Of a DNA stretch of 64,000 nt, positions 42,395-51,096 are shown piece after piece. Source of the stretch: Acidobacteriota bacterium. GTDB taxonomy: Bacteria; Acidobacteriota; Vicinamibacteria; Marinacidobacterales; Marinacidobacteraceae. A program made the position numbers and the translations under genes. The notes beneath the pieces are model-generated. The model was not told the origin of the DNA. It made no database searches and saw only the letters and a list, made by a program, of their open reading frames with translations. Position 1 is the first letter of the stretch. Each line of letters starts with the position of its first letter. The stretch covers positions 20,646-84,645 of the forward strand of contig JAJDUD010000021.1 in NCBI GenBank assembly GCA_022826825.1, written 5' to 3'.

Positions 42395-43315
42395 GTGAGC
42401 GAGCCAGGCGGCCCGGTCCCGCGCCGGACAGCTTCCCTCGGCCGCTGCGCCGTCGCCGGGGTCCTCGCGGGGCTCGCCAGCCTCGTCCCGGGGGTGAGCG
42501 GCGGCACCATGATCCTGGCCGCCGGGGTGTACCCGGAACTCGTGGAAGCGATCGCGGAGCTCACCTCCGGACGGTTCCGGCGCCTGTCGGCGACCCGGCT
42601 CGTGGTGACCGTCGGGTGCGCCCTGGTGGCGGTCTTCGGCGTCGCCGGGACCGCCCGCGACGCCTTCACCGCGTGGCCGGTGGTCTGTTTCGCCCTCTTC
42701 CTGGGCCTCACCCTCGGCGGCGCCCCGCTGCTCTGGCGGATGGCCTCGGGACCGGGCCGGGTCTTCGCGGCCGGGGCCGTCGCGGGGGCGCTGGCGGTCG
42801 TCCTCCCGATCCTGCTGGCCGTCCGGGGGGACGCGGAGGCCACCGCCTTCGCGGCGTCGGCCCCCGCGTTCTTCGGGGCGGGAGCGGTCGCCGCCTTCGC
42901 CATGGTGCTGCCCGGGATCAGCGGCAGCACCCTGCTGCTCCTGATGGGGATGTACCTGCCGTTCCTGGATGCGGCGGACCGGTTGGCGGACACCCTCGGC
43001 AGGCAGCCGTGGGATTCGGCGGCGCTTCTCGCGGCCATCGCCGGCGTGCTGCCCTTCTTCTTCGGGATCGCGTGCGGCATGGCCGCCGCCGCGCGCCTCG
43101 TGCGATACTTCCTCGGCGCCTATCCGCAGGCCACTCTCGGCGTGCTCTTCGGTTTGCTGCTGGGAGCGACGGCGGGTCTTTGGCCCTTCCAGACCATGAA
43201 CGGCGTCTATTTCGCCCCCACGGGCGCCCAGATCGTCATCGCGGGCGTGACCATCGCCGGAGGGTTCCTGTTCACCTCCTATCTCGGCGGCGGCCGCCGG
43301 CGAGCCGGCCAGTGA
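42395..43315 (+). CDS. DUF368 (PopT-type) polyprenyl-phosphate transporter
   Basis: A 306-residue polytopic membrane protein of the DUF368 family. The duplicated signatures are visible: [30 protein letters not shown] near the N terminus and [27 protein letters not shown] in the middle, each with the PG(V/I)SG motif. DUF368 proteins (PopT) were recently shown in other bacteria to recycle undecaprenyl phosphate across the membrane for cell-wall synthesis, so that role is inferred here. The GTG start fits a TACACT -10 just 6 nt upstream. Confidence 0.88.
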   Translation: MSEPGGPVPRRTASLGRCAVAGVLAGLASLVPGVSGGTMILAAGVYPELVEAIAELTSGRFRRLSATRLVVTVGCALVAVFGVAGTARDAFTAWPVVCFALFLGLTLGGAPLLWRMASGPGRVFAAGAVAGALAVVLPILLAVRGDAEATAFAASAPAFFGAGAVAAFAMVLPGISGSTLLLLMGMYLPFLDAADRLADTLGRQPWDSAALLAAIAGVLPFFFGIACGMAAAARLVRYFLGAYPQATLGVLFGLLLGATAGLWPFQTMNGVYFAPTGAQIVIAGVTIAGGFLFTSYLGGGRRRAGQ

Positions 43316-43349
43316 TTCCCGCTCACTCTTCGCAAAGGACCCGCACTTC

Positions 43350-44849
<1,500 letters not shown>

Positions 44850-44852
44850 CCC

Positions 44853-45995
44853 GTGGCGGACGACCGGGCTCAAGAGCCGGCGGGACCCCGTTCGGGGGAT
44901 CCCCGGACCGCCGCCCTGGTCGTCCTCTCCTCGGCGGTCCTCCTCGCCGCCGTCTGCGGCGTCGTCTGGCTCCTCTACCGGTTCGTCGCCGCGTTCTCCC
45001 ACGTGCTGCTCCCCCTCGCGGTGGGCGGTCTCGCGGCGCTGGTCTTCAAGCCGTGGTTCCACGCCTTCCGGACGCGCTGCCGCTTGCCCGCCTGGGCGGC
45101 GCTCATCGCCGTCTATCTCTCGGTGGCGGCGGTCCTCGCCGGCTTCGCGTTGGTCTTCGGCCGTTTGCTCGCGACCCAGCTCGGCGACCTCGCCGAACAG
45201 GCCCCGACGTTTCTGGAAAACGCCTACGCCTGGGTGGTCGCGAAGACCCCGACGTTCGTGGATTTCTTCGAGAACCACCCGGTGGGCCAGCAGGTCCGGG
45301 ACTTCGTCCTGAGCCAGCAGGCCACCCTCCTCCAGAGGCTCGCCCGGGTCGGGGAACAGGCGGTGGCGGCGAGCGCGGGCATCCTGCGCGGCGTCGGGAC
45401 GCTGCTCTCGTGGGCGGTCCTGCCCCTCTACTTCGGGTTCTTCCTGCTCTGGGAGCCCCCGCCGGCCGACACCGCCCGGATGCTGCCGTTCCTGAAGCCG
45501 CGGACCCGCGACACGGTCGTCCGGCTCGCCGGCGACTTCGTCCAGATCCTGATCGTGTTCTTCCGGGCCCAGCTCGTGGTGGCGTTCCTCCAGGGCCTGC
45601 TGGTCGCGATCGGGTTCACGGCGATCGGCCTCGACTACGGCTTCGTGATCGGACTGGGACTGGGCGTCCTGACCATCATCCCCTACCTGGGGACCGCCGT
45701 CGGGTTCGCCGTCGCGGTGCCGCTCGCCTGGATCCAGCCGGACGGCGGTCTCGTGCTCGCCGCGCTCGCCGCCGGGGTGCTGATCGCGGTGCAGTTGATC
45801 GAGGGCTGGATCCTCACGCCCAGGATCATGGGCGACCAGACGGGGCTCCACTGGATGGCGATCATCGTGGCGCTGCTCTTCTGGGCGAGCGCGCTCGGCG
45901 GCCTCACCGGAACGCTGCTCGCGATCCCGCTGACCGCGTTCGCCGTGTCGGCCTGGCGGCTGCTGCGGGAGCGCTACGTGGTCGAGGTGGTCTGA
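44853..45995 (+). CDS. AI-2E family (PerM/YdiK) membrane protein
   Basis: A 380-residue protein with eight or so helices of the AI-2E transporter superfamily. Seen are the N-terminal helix pair, LPLAVGGLAALVFKPWFHAFR, a long amphipathic periplasmic domain (residues about 100-185), ILIVFFRAQLVVAFLQGLLVAIGF, GLGLGVLTIIPYLGTAVGF and the GWILTPRIMGDQTGLHWMAIIVALLFWASALGG signature. Members act in autoinducer export, Na+/H+ exchange or other transport; the substrate cannot be told. GTG lies 3 bases after the ahcY stop, so it is probably co-transcribed. Confidence 0.88.
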   Translation: MADDRAQEPAGPRSGDPRTAALVVLSSAVLLAAVCGVVWLLYRFVAAFSHVLLPLAVGGLAALVFKPWFHAFRTRCRLPAWAALIAVYLSVAAVLAGFALVFGRLLATQLGDLAEQAPTFLENAYAWVVAKTPTFVDFFENHPVGQQVRDFVLSQQATLLQRLARVGEQAVAASAGILRGVGTLLSWAVLPLYFGFFLLWEPPPADTARMLPFLKPRTRDTVVRLAGDFVQILIVFFRAQLVVAFLQGLLVAIGFTAIGLDYGFVIGLGLGVLTIIPYLGTAVGFAVAVPLAWIQPDGGLVLAALAAGVLIAVQLIEGWILTPRIMGDQTGLHWMAIIVALLFWASALGGLTGTLLAIPLTAFAVSAWRLLRERYVVEVV

Positions 45996-46013
45996 GGAGG
46001 AGGGCGATGGCTG

Positions 46014-46033
46014 TATAGCCGATTGGCTATACT
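46014..46033 (+). promoter_or_regulatory. Operator palindrome overlapping the -10 of the XRE/nucleotidyltransferase operon
   Basis: TATAGCC-GATT-GGCTATA (46014-46031) is a perfect 7-bp inverted repeat. Its right arm supplies the -10 TATACT (46028-46033), which lies 6 nt before the GTG start at 46040. Binding of the HTH protein here would block the promoter directly, the classic layout for antitoxin autorepression. Binding itself is inferred. Confidence 0.65.
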
Positions 46034-46039
46034 GACTGC

Positions 46040-46276
46040 GTGATCCTCCGAAGCCTGGTCCGCGAAGCCCGGAAACGGGCGGGGTTCACCCAAGCCGAAC
46101 TGGGGCGTCGCGCCGGAGTCCCCCAGTCCACCGTCGCGCGGGTCGAATCCGGCGCGCGGACTCCCTCGACGGATCTGGTCGAACGGCTCGTGCGCGCCGC
46201 CGGCTTCGAGATCCGCTGCCGCCTCGGCGAACCCGATCCCGGGACACGCTCGCTCTTCGAGGCGAGGCTCCTGTAG
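46040..46276 (+). CDS. XRE-family HTH protein (probable antitoxin/autorepressor)
   Basis: A 78-residue helix-turn-helix protein: REARKRAGFTQAELGRRAGVPQSTVARVESGARTPSTDLVERLVRAAGFEIRCRL, a full XRE domain, followed by a short tail (GEPDPGTRSLFEARLL). This form regularly precedes nucleotidyltransferase-type toxin genes, as it does here 82 bases later. The GTG start and leaderless promoter are embedded in a palindromic operator. Confidence 0.88.
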   Translation: MILRSLVREARKRAGFTQAELGRRAGVPQSTVARVESGARTPSTDLVERLVRAAGFEIRCRLGEPDPGTRSLFEARLL

Positions 46277-46358
46277 ACCCCCGCCCAACGTCTGTCCGGC
46301 GCCGCCCGCGCCGCCCGCTTTGTGCTCCGCGGGCGGTCCCGCATCGCCGAGCGGCGCA

Positions 46359-46934
46359 ATGCGTGAAACGGCATTCGACCCGGAAACGCTGCTCGCGGCG
46401 CTTCACCGGGAGGAAGTCCGTTTCGTCCTGATCGGGGGGATGGCTGCGGTTCTGCACGGTGACCCGGGAGTCACCCTGGACCTCGACATCGCGCCGGCGT
46501 CCGACCCGCAGAACCTGTCACGACTCGCAGCCGTACTCCGAAGTCTGGACGCGCGCATCCGCACCGAGGAGGCGCCGGAAGGGCTGCCTCTCGACTGCTC
46601 ACCGGAGTTCTTGGAGAAGCTCGGTCCCGGCGCCATCCTGAATCTCACCACGCGTGCCGGCGCGCTGGACATCGCCTTCGTTCCCGCCGGCACCGCCGGC
46701 TATGGCGATCTGAAGCGCGACGCCATCCCGCTCGAGACCTCCCCCGGTGTCTTCATCCTGGTGGCCTCGCTGCCGGACGTGATCCGCTCGAAGAGCGCCG
46801 CCGACCGGGAGAAGGACCGCCGGGCCTTGCCGCGGCTCTACAGCCTGTTGGAACGGACGGCGGGGCGGCGGGAGCGCCGGTCTTCAGACCAGGAGCGCCG
46901 GTCTTCAGACCAGGAGCGCCGGTCTTCAGACTAG
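46359..46934 (+). CDS. Nucleotidyltransferase (AbiEii/MNT-like), C terminus extended by repeats
   Basis: A 191-residue protein with a nucleotidyltransferase fold: RFVLIGGMAAVLHGDPGVTLDLDIAP has the GG motif and the DxD acid pair (DLDI). Later come ILNLTTRAGALDIAF with a third acid, and LPDVIRSKSAADREKDRRALPRLYSLLE, the K..R..KDxxxL helix found in such toxins. Its partner is the XRE gene upstream, so a toxin-antitoxin pair is likely. The last 21 or so residues are three copies of (Q)ERRSSD, encoded by tandem 21-bp family A hairpin units; the ancestral protein probably ended near ERTAGRR. No Shine-Dalgarno is seen. Confidence 0.75.
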   Translation: MRETAFDPETLLAALHREEVRFVLIGGMAAVLHGDPGVTLDLDIAPASDPQNLSRLAAVLRSLDARIRTEEAPEGLPLDCSPEFLEKLGPGAILNLTTRAGALDIAFVPAGTAGYGDLKRDAIPLETSPGVFILVASLPDVIRSKSAADREKDRRALPRLYSLLERTAGRRERRSSDQERRSSDQERRSSD

Positions 46935-47152
46935 GAGCGCCGGTCTTCAGACCGGCATCGCGGCCGCAGGCCGCGAAACTCCCGGCGCCATCGCGCCACA
47001 TTGCGGGGACCCGAAACGAAGACGGCGAAAGCGGAGTACGCGCGCGCAGTTGTCGTCGCGCCATTCCCCTTGACGGGGGCGCCATGCGGCGAAAGGAAGC
47101 CCAGGAGTTTCGCCCGCTGCGCGGGCGATGCCGGTCTGAAGACCGGCGCTCC
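46871..47152. repeat. Family A element: three tandem 21-bp units plus full MITE-like copy
   Basis: Three direct units of GGAGCGCCGGTCTTCAGACC plus A (46871-46891, 46892-46912, 46913-46933) are followed by a complete left half (46934-46983). A 120-bp interior and an inverted right half (47104-47152) ending GGCGCTCC complete the element. The interior at 47009-47022 and 47031-47043 matches 8071-8084 and 8051-8063 in reverse complement, so both are copies of one 218-220-bp element in opposite orientation. I see no gene in 46935-47218. Confidence 0.75.
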
Positions 47153-47218
47153 TTGCGCTCCGCTGCCGCGCGCGCTTGACGGGGGGCGGCGTTGTGGGGT
47201 TGTTGGGCGGGGCGTCGG

Positions 47219-48562
47219 TTAGCCGAGCACCTCTTCGAGGGCGCCGGCGACGGCGTCGGCGATCTGGGCCAGGTCGGCCGAGGTGGAGCAGACCGGCGGG
47301 GCGCAGACGAAGACGTCGCCGCGGAGGCGGCTGAACACCCCGCGCTCGTCGATCGCCTTCAGGAGGCGCGGGCCGACCTTCTCCGACGCCGGGAAGAGTT
47401 CCCGCGTCTCGCGGTCGGCCACCACCTCGACGGCCGCCATCAGACCCTTGCCGCGGACCTCGCCGACGTTCGGGTGGCCGCCGCAGGCCTGTTCGAGGTT
47501 GCGGATCAGCTCGGCCCCCTTCTCCCCCGCCATCTCCACGAGCCCCTCCTCGCGGATGATGCGGAGGTTCTCGAGCGCGACCGCGCAGGAGACCGGGTGG
47601 GCGCTGTAGGTGTAGGCGTGCATCCAGACCGGGTCGCCCCCGTCGAGGGTCTCGGCTACGCGATCCGACAGGCCGATCCCGCCGAGCGGGATGTGCCCCG
47701 AGGTGATGGCCTTCGCGAACTGCATGATGTCGGGCTCGATGCCCCAGTGGTTGAGCCCGAACATCGTTCCCGTGCGGCCGAAGCCGGTGATCACCTCGTC
47801 GGAGACGAGCAGCACCTCGTAGCGGTCGCAGATCTCCCGGATCCGGGGGAAGTAGTCGTCGGTGGGAACGATCACGCCGCCCGCGCCCTGGACCGGCTCG
47901 GCGATGAACATCGCGACGGTGTCGGGCCCCTCTTCCAGGATCGCCGTCTCCAGCTCGTCGGCGGCGGCCTCCCCCCGGGTCTTCCCCGGCGGGGGATCGT
48001 AGAAGTAGGGATACGGCGAGCCGATGTGGCGGAACCCGGGGATCCGGGGTTCGAACATGGGCCAGTAGACGCTCATTCCGGTGGCGCACATGGCGGCGAG
48101 CGTCACCCCGTGGTAGCCCCAGATGCGGGAGATGACCTTCGTCTTCTCCGGCTTGCCGCGGACCTTCCAGAAATAGCGGGCGGTCTTGATGCTCGAGTCG
48201 GTGGACTCGCCGCCACCCGAGGTCAGGAAGAACCGGTTGATGCTCGGGTAGGCGATCTCGGCCAGCGTTTCCGCGAGCGCGATGGCCTGCGGGTTGGAGC
48301 TTCCCGCGTACCCCGAGGCGTAGGCCAGTTGCCGCATCTGGTTCGCGGCGGCGGCGGCGAGTTCCGGGCGGCTATGCCCGAGAAAGACGTTCCAGAGGCC
48401 CGAGAGGGCGTCCACGTAGTCCCGGCCGTCGGCGTCGAAGAGCCGGGCGCCCTCGCCGCGCACCCAGACGTGTCCGGCGGCGGTCGCCGCGCCCGAGTGG
48501 ATCGGGTGGATCAGGTGTTCGGCGTCCCGCTCGAGGAGCGCCGCCTTGCTGGTTTCGGACAT
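47219..48562 (-). CDS. Class III (omega-type) aminotransferase
   Basis: A 447-residue PLP-dependent transaminase, probably amino acid or amine:pyruvate type. Family blocks: GARLFDADGRDYVDALSGLWNVFLGH, FLTSGGGESTDSSIKTARYFWK, GYHGVTLAAMCATG, AEPVQGAGGVIVP, LLVSDEVITGFGRTGTMFGLNHWGIEPDIMQFAKAITSGHIPLGG with the PLP-binding Lys in FAKAITSG, and HAYTYSAHPVSCAVAL. The AAGGGAAGG before the ATG is a good Shine-Dalgarno. The substrate is not predictable. It ends beside repeats and is followed upstream by a lipoprotein aldolase homologue. Confidence 0.9.
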   Translation of the reverse strand: MSETSKAALLERDAEHLIHPIHSGAATAAGHVWVRGEGARLFDADGRDYVDALSGLWNVFLGHSRPELAAAAANQMRQLAYASGYAGSSNPQAIALAETLAEIAYPSINRFFLTSGGGESTDSSIKTARYFWKVRGKPEKTKVISRIWGYHGVTLAAMCATGMSVYWPMFEPRIPGFRHIGSPYPYFYDPPPGKTRGEAAADELETAILEEGPDTVAMFIAEPVQGAGGVIVPTDDYFPRIREICDRYEVLLVSDEVITGFGRTGTMFGLNHWGIEPDIMQFAKAITSGHIPLGGIGLSDRVAETLDGGDPVWMHAYTYSAHPVSCAVALENLRIIREEGLVEMAGEKGAELIRNLEQACGGHPNVGEVRGKGLMAAVEVVADRETRELFPASEKVGPRLLKAIDERGVFSRLRGDVFVCAPPVCSTSADLAQIADAVAGALEEVLG

Positions 48563-48607
48563 GGGCCTTCCCTTCGGTGTCTGGTTCGGGTCTCCCGGCG
48601 GACGGGC

Positions 48608-49543
48608 TCAGCGGCCGGCGGCCTGGTGGCCGACGGCGAGCGCCTCCGGAGACGTCACGATGAAAACGCGGAACCCCTGCTCGATCCGCATGGCGATGTC
48701 ATCCGGGCCCGCGGTGATGCCGCAGGGGACGCCGGCCTCGAGACAGGCGGCGAGGACGGTCTGGATCGCTTCTTCCACCGCCTCCATGTCGCCCTCGTAG
48801 GCGCGCCGCAGGTCGCCGGGACCCGGGGAAACGATGCTGATGCCGGGAACGCTGGTGATCGCGAGCGCGTCCTCGATCCCCACCTTGTCCTCGATGAGCA
48901 GCATGCTGACGAGTTCGCCCGCCGGGTCGAGCGGCCACACGCCGGCCCGGCTCGCGTAGTCCTCCGGCGAAACGCCGAAGACCCGCGCCGCTTCGGGGGC
49001 CGCGTCCCCGCGGAGCCCGCCGGCGCCCGCCGGGCGCATCGAGGCCACCGCGTGGGCGGCCTCCTCGGCCGTCTCCACGTGCGGGAAGACGATGCCGTAG
49101 GCCCCGGCGTCGAGTCCGGCCGCGGTCCGCTCCGCCGCCGCGTCCATCCCGTCCCGGATCGGAGGAATGCGGAGCAGGACCGGATGCGGATTGGCGGACC
49201 CGCGCGCGTCCGGCGGCGACAGCGCTTCCTGGTAGGCGGACATCGTGGGGAGGTCGAAGGGCCCCCGCTCGAGCGAGTAGAAGATGAAGTCGGCCAGCTC
49301 CTGCTGCGCCATCTCCATGGCCGTCTCCGGGGTCCGCTCGCCCGAGAAGATCCCGAAGACCACCTGTCCGTCCGCGAGCAGCGCGGCGACCCGGTTCCAC
49401 GACGGGCCTCCGTTCCCGGCCGGCTCGGCCTCCGCAGCCTCCTCTTCCGCCGTCACCCGGTCGTCCGCCGGCGGGGACGAACAGGCGGCGAGGCCCAGGA
49501 GGGACAGAAGGACGGCGACGGCAAGGGAAACGGGGATCTTCAT
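48608..49543 (-). CDS. Lipoprotein with HpcH/HpaI aldolase/citrate-lyase-like domain
   Basis: A 311-residue protein with a lipoprotein signal (LLSLLGLAACSSPP), an acidic linker, then a TIM-barrel like HpcH/HpaI aldolases. QVVFGIFSGERTPE, ELADFIFYSLERGPFDLPTMSAY, AAGLDAGAYGIVFPHVETAEEAAHAVASMR (aldolase-like AGAxGIxxPxVExxEEA pattern), VSMLLIEDKVGIEDALAITSVPGISIVSPGPGDL (typical ...IET..G..N...I..V.GVD....GP.DL) and CGITAGPDDI are visible. The metal-ligand Glu of the family falls in LLIEDK. Known members are cytosolic class II aldolases, so a lipid-anchored form is unusual. Function uncertain. Confidence 0.75.
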   Translation of the reverse strand: MKIPVSLAVAVLLSLLGLAACSSPPADDRVTAEEEAAEAEPAGNGGPSWNRVAALLADGQVVFGIFSGERTPETAMEMAQQELADFIFYSLERGPFDLPTMSAYQEALSPPDARGSANPHPVLLRIPPIRDGMDAAAERTAAGLDAGAYGIVFPHVETAEEAAHAVASMRPAGAGGLRGDAAPEAARVFGVSPEDYASRAGVWPLDPAGELVSMLLIEDKVGIEDALAITSVPGISIVSPGPGDLRRAYEGDMEAVEEAIQTVLAACLEAGVPCGITAGPDDIAMRIEQGFRVFIVTSPEALAVGHQAAGR

Positions 49544-49569
49544 GGGACGGGCGCTCCGCGGGGACGGGC

Positions 49570-49576
49570 TATCCTA
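49570..49576. promoter_or_regulatory. Overlapping divergent -10 hexamers
   Basis: CTATCCTAC reads as TATCCT (49570-49575) on the plus strand toward tpx and as TAGGAT (49576-49571) on the minus strand toward the lipoprotein gene. A shared promoter core is plausible; -35 elements are not clear. Confidence 0.3.
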
Positions 49577-49622
49577 CCCGGTCGAAAGCGGCCCGTTCCG
49601 CTTCTTCAGGGTTCCCGGATCG

Positions 49623-49682
49623 CCCCCGGAATCCACGGGTGTTCTTCCTGTGATTCCGGGGGCTTGCCTTTTCCAAAGCAAG
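49623..49682 (+). promoter_or_regulatory. Structured 5' leader of tpx: two consecutive hairpins
   Basis: Hairpin 1 is an 11-bp perfect stem, CCCCCGGAATC (49623-49633) with GATTCCGGGGG (49652-49662), around an 18-base loop. Directly after it, CTTGC (49663-49667) can pair with GCAAG (49678-49682), which overlaps the first bases of the AGGAG Shine-Dalgarno at 49681-49685. The leader could act as an attenuator or translational switch. No named riboswitch family is recognised. Confidence 0.45.
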
Positions 49683-49692
49683 GAGACAACTC

Positions 49693-50193
49693 ATGGCTAC
49701 CGTCACGCTCGGCGGCACTCCGTTCGCCATCTCGGGCGACATTCCCGCGGCCGGAGACGCCGCGCCCGGTTTCACGCTCACGGGCGGCGACCTGGGCGAC
49801 ATCTCGCTCGGCGACTACGCCGGGCAGCGGCTGATCCTGAACGTCTTCCCGAGCGTGGACACCCCGGTGTGCGCCGCTTCGGTCCGGCGCTTCAACGAGG
49901 AAGCCGCGGCGCTCGAGGGCGTGTCGGTCCTGTGCGTCTCGCGGGACCTCCCCTTCGCCCACGGGCGCTTCTGCGCCGCCGAGAACATCGAGGCGGTGAG
50001 CTGCGCTTCGGAGATGCGCGACGGCTCGTTCGGCGACGCCTACGGCCTGCGGATCACCGAGGGGCCGCTCGCCGGCCTGCTGGCGCGCGCGGTAGTCGTC
50101 GTGGACGGCGACGGCAGGGTCCGCTACTCCCAGCTCGTGCCCGAGATCAAGGAAGAACCGGACTACGGCGCGGCGCTGGCGGCGTGTAGCTGA
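49693..50193 (+). CDS. tpx: Thiol peroxidase (Tpx, atypical 2-Cys peroxiredoxin)
   Basis: A 166-residue peroxidase reducing hydroperoxides with thioredoxin. Tpx signatures: VTLGGTPFAISGDIPAAGDAAPGFTL, LNVFPSVDTPVCAASVRRFN with peroxidatic Cys60, SRDLPFAHGRFCAAENIEAV with resolving Cys94, and the end VVVVDGDGRVRYSQLVPEI. Length matches the family. AGGAG lies seven bases before the ATG, within a possible hairpin. Confidence 0.96.
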   Translation: MATVTLGGTPFAISGDIPAAGDAAPGFTLTGGDLGDISLGDYAGQRLILNVFPSVDTPVCAASVRRFNEEAAALEGVSVLCVSRDLPFAHGRFCAAENIEAVSCASEMRDGSFGDAYGLRITEGPLAGLLARAVVVVDGDGRVRYSQLVPEIKEEPDYGAALAACS

Positions 50194-50357
50194 CACTCCG
50201 TGACGGACGGCGCCGGGAACGCCCGGCAGGGAGTCCGGATCCCCCGCCAACTGCGTGATAAAGTCGCGAATTCGTTGCATCTTCCGGCGCTTCCCGACCT
50301 GAGAAACCAGTCTCCCCCACGAAATTGACGGTCGCGCAGGAGGGGGGAGCCGACCTC

Positions 50358-51053
50358 ATGGAACCCCCATCCGGGGAAGAACTGTCTGACGAAGAACTGT
50401 CCGAGGACGAACTGATCGGCGAGGATTCCGAGGACGGCGGTCTCCCGGCCCCGGTTCCGGGCGTCTTCGAGCTGGGCGATTTCATCTTTTATCCGCAGAT
50501 CGGTCATTGCGACGTCGGGGAGGTGATCCACGACGCCCAGACCGGCCTCGAGCTCCTCGAGCTGAACCCGCAGGACTCCTCGACCGGGAACCGCATCCTG
50601 GTGCCGGTGGGACAGTTGACCACGCGCGGCATCCGCCACGCCGGGGACTCCCCCGGAGTCATCGAGGAGGTCCTCGGTTCGGACTTCGAACCGACCATCG
50701 ACGACGCCTCCGAGCGCCTCGACCTGATCACCGCCCAGGAACGCGAGGGCACGGTCTTCAGCCTCGCCCACGCGCTCAAGCGGCTCCACCTCCGGCACGA
50801 GATGAAGACCATCAGCCGGGAAGAGGAGAAGCGCCGCTCCCGCATCCGCAAGTGGCTGGTCGTGGAGTACATGACGGAGAAGGAGGGAACGAGCGGCCAG
50901 GCGCAGTCGGCGATCACCCGCCTGCTCTCCCGGACCATGAACGCCGTCCGGGAGCGCGAGAAGGAAGCCGCCCGCGAACTTCGCAAGCAGCAGCGCGCCG
51001 AGCGGAAGGCCGCCGAAGCGGAGCGCCGCGCCCGCCGCCGCAGCCGAAGTTAG
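50358..51053 (+). CDS. CarD-like transcription regulator (RNAP-interacting domain)
   Basis: A 231-residue protein. The N-terminal 35 residues are highly acidic. Residues about 37-95 match the CarD/TRCF RNA-polymerase-interacting domain: FELGDFIFYPQIGHCDVGEVI, LLELNPQDSSTGNRILVPVGQL. The C-terminal half is helical and resembles the DNA-binding domain of CarD/CdnL, ending in a very basic tail (RKQQRAERKAAEAERRARRRSRS). CarD proteins stabilise open promoter complexes at rRNA and other promoters. The ATG at 50358 has a strong GGAGGGGGG upstream; a TTG at 50325 is less likely. The acidic N-terminal arm is not part of standard CarD. Confidence 0.8.
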   Translation: MEPPSGEELSDEELSEDELIGEDSEDGGLPAPVPGVFELGDFIFYPQIGHCDVGEVIHDAQTGLELLELNPQDSSTGNRILVPVGQLTTRGIRHAGDSPGVIEEVLGSDFEPTIDDASERLDLITAQEREGTVFSLAHALKRLHLRHEMKTISREEEKRRSRIRKWLVVEYMTEKEGTSGQAQSAITRLLSRTMNAVREREKEAARELRKQQRAERKAAEAERRARRRSRS

Positions 51054-51096
51054 CCAGCCGGCCGGACGCGCCACCGGAATAGCATCCGGGAGGACG

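Noticed and set aside
43316..43349. SAH riboswitch upstream of ahcY
   Set aside because: Only 34 bases separate ahcY from the preceding gene, too short for the aptamer, and no matching stem is seen.
46871..46983. Tandem 21-bp units considered as a CRISPR array
   Set aside because: The units are directly adjacent with no spacers, contain an internal palindrome shared with dispersed repeats, and no cas genes are present.
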